NCBI GenBank assembly: GCA_028281215.1 | Contig: JANQKH010000202.1 | Span: forward strand, 1 to 6,529 | DNA: 6,529 nt | Direction of reading: 5' to 3' | Source of the DNA: Phycisphaeraceae bacterium | GTDB lineage: Bacteria; Planctomycetota; Phycisphaerae; Phycisphaerales; Phycisphaeraceae | In this document: in pieces, positions 4,406 through 6,529 of the stretch | How the letters are laid out: every line of letters starts with the position of its first letter | How positions within the stretch are numbered: position 1 is the first letter of the stretch | Position numbers and translations under genes: made by a program | The notes under the pieces: model-generated | Seen by the model: only the letters and a program-made list of their open reading frames with translations | Told to the model about the DNA's origin: nothing | Databases searched by the model: none

Positions 4406-5731
4406 TCATCGGCTTCGCGACTCTGCCAATTTCCAGTATTTCTCCGCCTCTTCACGCAGGCCCAACTCGGCGTAGCAGTTGCCCATGTTGACTTCGACCC
4501 ATGCATTCTCAGGTGCTAGGGTTTCGGCTTTCTGGAAAACCTCAAGTGCTTCCTCCCAGTATTGATTGCGCGCAAGGGCGATTCCGAAGGCGGTGAACAG
4601 TTTTGGGCAGTCAGGTTCTGTCTCGGTGGCCTTTCGATGCAGGGCTAACGCGATCTTCTGCAATTCTCGCATTCGACGCCAGGGGGTTTCAAACATGCCT
4701 AGAAGAATCAATAACTTCCAGTGATTGCCTCCCGCCTCGGCTTGACTGGCTTTGGTGTAGAAATCGATGGCCTGAGGGTTTTGTGGATCAGGTAGCTGTG
4801 AAATAGCCCAGCCATACGGCATCTGGGATTGCAACGGAATGTTCTCGCGTTCGCGTTTGTGACGCTTTTTTTGTTCGCTTTGTTGAAACGGTTCGTAGGC
4901 TTGAACGATGGTTTGATCTTCAGAGGGACACACTTCCAGAAAACACAACAGGTATCCGATTAATCTCGGCACGGCTTCGACATCCTTCAAGACCAGTATT
5001 TTCTGATTGGATTGTCTAATCATTGAACCGCAATCGTGATCAGCGGTTTCAGCGTCGTCGTCCGGAAGAACAAAGACCGTCTTATAGGCGAGGTTTTCAA
5101 GAACGTATTTGCATTCTTTGAGTACGTGCGCAGTGGGTTGTCGGCAGTCCATGACGACGACGGCCGCTCGGTCGGCGAATCCGAACGCGATCTCCTCCCA
5201 GTTCTCCGCGCATTCCAGCCGAAAACACTCGCCTGCGATACGCAGGTTAATTCTTACATTCTTGGTCCAAAGTAAACTGATGGTGCGCATTGGAAAAGCA
5301 CCACCGTTTCCGATCATGTCGCTGTGTAAATCAATCGAGCGCTCGCCCGACCCCAGAACCAGAATCGTACCTGGGAGTGATTGTCGCGCAATCTGAAGCA
5401 GGCTTGTCATGATCGCCGCTCCAGCGATCGGCCACGCAATGGGAACGGAAATGTCTGGCCATTGCCAGACAAACAGCGCCACGCCGACCAGCAAGGAGCC
5501 CCACTTGCCAAGCGCCATTCTGCGAATGCGCGGCGCCAGCCGCCCTGTCTTGCGTGTGAAACGAGAACACTCCCTAAATGCTTCGTGACCCATTACACGC
5601 TGCATCTTCCGGCGTGTGCCAATGCCCCAAAGGATGCCGTAAAACCCGAGCAGGATGGGGATCGCGGAACCAATGACCGCCGCTCGTCCCCAAAACGACA
5701 TCTGATCGAACGATTGCAGAAAAGTGTCCAT
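4406..5731 (-). CDS. Membrane-anchored protein with uncharacterised middle domain and C-terminal TPR repeats
   Basis: 441 aa, not recognised as a named family. Three hydrophobic segments are visible at about 13-38, 77-91 and 94-115, separated by a basic loop (40-75) that suggests a cytoplasmic side. Residues 120-270 look like an alpha/beta domain: beta-strand-like T-I-L-V-L-G (122-127), W-E-E (178-180), A-A-V-V-V-M-D (189-195), T-V-F-V-L-P-D-D-D (218-226) and K-I-L-V-L-K-D (244-250). The order resembles bacterial membrane proteins with a Rossmann/TIR-like domain of unknown function, but this is pattern-level inference. A charged linker (285-297) leads to the C-terminal helical part. Two TPR units are clear at about 376-409 and 410-441 (A-L-E-V-F-Q-K-A-x-x-L-A-P-E-N-A-W; N-M-G-N-C-Y-A-E-L-G), with weaker ones possible from about 320. 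TPRs normally bind proteins, so a scaffold or sensor role is plausible. GGGAG 7 nt before the ATG supports the start. The gene lies 95 bp downstream of the second sulfatase gene on the same strand, so co-transcription is possible. Confidence 0.8.
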   Translation of the reverse strand: MDTFLQSFDQMSFWGRAAVIGSAIPILLGFYGILWGIGTRRKMQRVMGHEAFRECSRFTRKTGRLAPRIRRMALGKWGSLLVGVALFVWQWPDISVPIAWPIAGAAIMTSLLQIARQSLPGTILVLGSGERSIDLHSDMIGNGGAFPMRTISLLWTKNVRINLRIAGECFRLECAENWEEIAFGFADRAAVVVMDCRQPTAHVLKECKYVLENLAYKTVFVLPDDDAETADHDCGSMIRQSNQKILVLKDVEAVPRLIGYLLCFLEVCPSEDQTIVQAYEPFQQSEQKKRHKRERENIPLQSQMPYGWAISQLPDPQNPQAIDFYTKASQAEAGGNHWKLLILLGMFETPWRRMRELQKIALALHRKATETEPDCPKLFTAFGIALARNQYWEEALEVFQKAETLAPENAWVEVNMGNCYAELGLREEAEKYWKLAESRSR

Positions 5732-5826
5732 GCAGTGTCTCCCGATGAGTGACTACTGAATGGGAATCCGTTCACCAATGGTTTCCGCGGTGGGCCGTGT
5801 CCACCCTAAACGTTTTCAGTCATACC

Positions 5827-6528
5827 CTACGGTTTGAACTGCATTTCAGCGCTGTCTTTGAAACCAAGCCGACAGGCTTTGGCAACGAGGGTTTGGTCGG
5901 GTTTGACAGCAACACGTGAGGTATAGAGTTTCCACGCACTGTCACCGCCTTTGCCGCGAATCGCGTAGGCGATGGATGCGCCTTTGGTTTCAGAGTTGAG
6001 AATCACGTCGACGGTTTTCGAATCGGCGCGAGGAATGAAAAATGCGGTGGGCTTGGCGGTGGTCTGCATCTTGTTCCCCGGCCGCATGCGCTCCATGAGC
6101 ACCGGTTCGGGCAACATGCCGAGGTCGCCGACTTTGATTTGCCAGTCTTCCACAGCCTTGCGCATCGCGGCGAGGCGCTTGGCGTGTTTGGGTTCGTCGG
6201 CGAGGTTGTTTAACTCGTACGGGTCTTCGTGCGTGTCGTACAGTTCTTCAATGGGCTTGGGTCTGGCGAACCAGTTGTTCTGTCCGCCTTCGAGTTTGCC
6301 CTCAGCGAAGAGGCGTCGCCAGTCCTGCATCGCGGGCATTTTGTCCATGTAGTCGATGCCTTGCGCGTAGGTTTTCTCCGGTTCGTAGTTGCGGATGTAG
6401 CGGAAGCGCCGGTCGCGGCAACTTCTCATCAGTTCGAGTGCTTCGTCCATGCGGTCGCGATGGTAGAAAAGATATTGCGGTTCTTTCTGTTGTTTTTCGC
6501 CGAAGAGGACGCGGCCGTGGAAATGCCT
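5827..6528 (-). CDS. Sulfatase, C-terminal part only (N-terminus beyond the right edge)
   Basis: The frame is open to the right edge. The visible 233 residues begin with F-H-G-R-V-L-F-G-E-K (after R-H), continue with Y-L-F-Y-H-R-D-R-M-D-E and R-D-R-R-F-R-Y-I-R-N-Y, and reach E-E-L-Y-D-T-H-E-D-P-Y-E-L-N-N-L-A. This is the conserved C-terminal subdomain of bacterial type I sulfatases. The catalytic N-terminal half with the CxPxR motif is not in the window, so activity cannot be judged. After the sulfatase domain, the last 75 or so residues (T-A-F-F-I-P-R to the end) look like a chitobiase/hexosaminidase-C-type beta-sandwich (A-S-I-A-Y-A-I-R-G-K-G, L-Y-T-S-R-V-A-V, T-L-V-A-K-A-C-R-L-G-F-K-D-S-A). 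This appendage is common on planctomycete sulfatases. The first internal ATG (6450) is not the start. It is not a close copy of the other sulfatase in the window, so recent duplication is unlikely. Confidence 0.9.
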   Translation of the reverse strand, partial: RHFHGRVLFGEKQQKEPQYLFYHRDRMDEALELMRSCRDRRFRYIRNYEPEKTYAQGIDYMDKMPAMQDWRRLFAEGKLEGGQNNWFARPKPIEELYDTHEDPYELNNLADEPKHAKRLAAMRKAVEDWQIKVGDLGMLPEPVLMERMRPGNKMQTTAKPTAFFIPRADSKTVDVILNSETKGASIAYAIRGKGGDSAWKLYTSRVAVKPDQTLVAKACRLGFKDSAEMQFKP

Positions 6529-6529
6529 G

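Noticed and set aside
5732..5826. Terminator or promoter between the second sulfatase and the TPR gene
   Set aside because: A GGTGG/CCACC stem without a T-run and a poor TTGGTG-N17-TAGTCA pair are both within chance expectation.

Overview
The window looks like a stretch of a Planctomycetota chromosome, possibly Phycisphaerae or a Rhodopirellula-like relative. This is an inference from the gene content: two formylglycine-type sulfatases within 5 kb, a membrane-anchored TPR protein, loosely packed genes on moderately GC-rich DNA, and ribosomal protein genes detached from infC. No 16S rRNA or other lineage marker is present, so the taxonomy is tentative.

Layout, left to right: (1) the 3' part of a ygfZ/IBA57-like folate-binding Fe-S repair gene on the + strand, cut by the left edge; (2) convergent to it, a LOG-family (TIGR00730-type) gene on the - strand with a good sigma70-like promoter and a small inverted repeat just downstream; (3) a complete secreted sulfatase gene (-) with a very strong Shine-Dalgarno; (4) rplT (-) and rpmI (-), in the order promoter-rpmI-rplT, with no infC in front and an unusually long 118-bp spacer between them; (5) a 538-bp non-coding region (3868-4405) holding the rpmI promoter and a dense array of (A/G)TGTCCGG repeats that build perfect palindromes of 12, 14 and 16 bp; (6) a 441-aa protein (-) with three predicted membrane segments, an uncharacterised middle domain and C-terminal TPRs; (7) the 3' part of a second sulfatase (-), cut by the right edge, with a C-terminal beta-sandwich-like appendage.

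All complete genes are on the - strand, but the spacing (about 50-540 bp) and separate ribosome binding sites or promoters suggest several short transcription units rather than one operon. The sulfatases would act outside the cytoplasm on sulfated polysaccharides. L35 and L20 are core ribosome parts, the LOG protein is a probable nucleotide phosphoribohydrolase, and the YgfZ-like protein supports Fe-S enzymes. No shared pathway joins these genes.

The least explained element is the GTCCGG palindrome array upstream of the rpmI-rplT promoter. The second is the membrane/TPR protein that precedes it on the transcribed strand. No CRISPR array, rRNA, convincing tRNA, transposase or prophage gene was seen.
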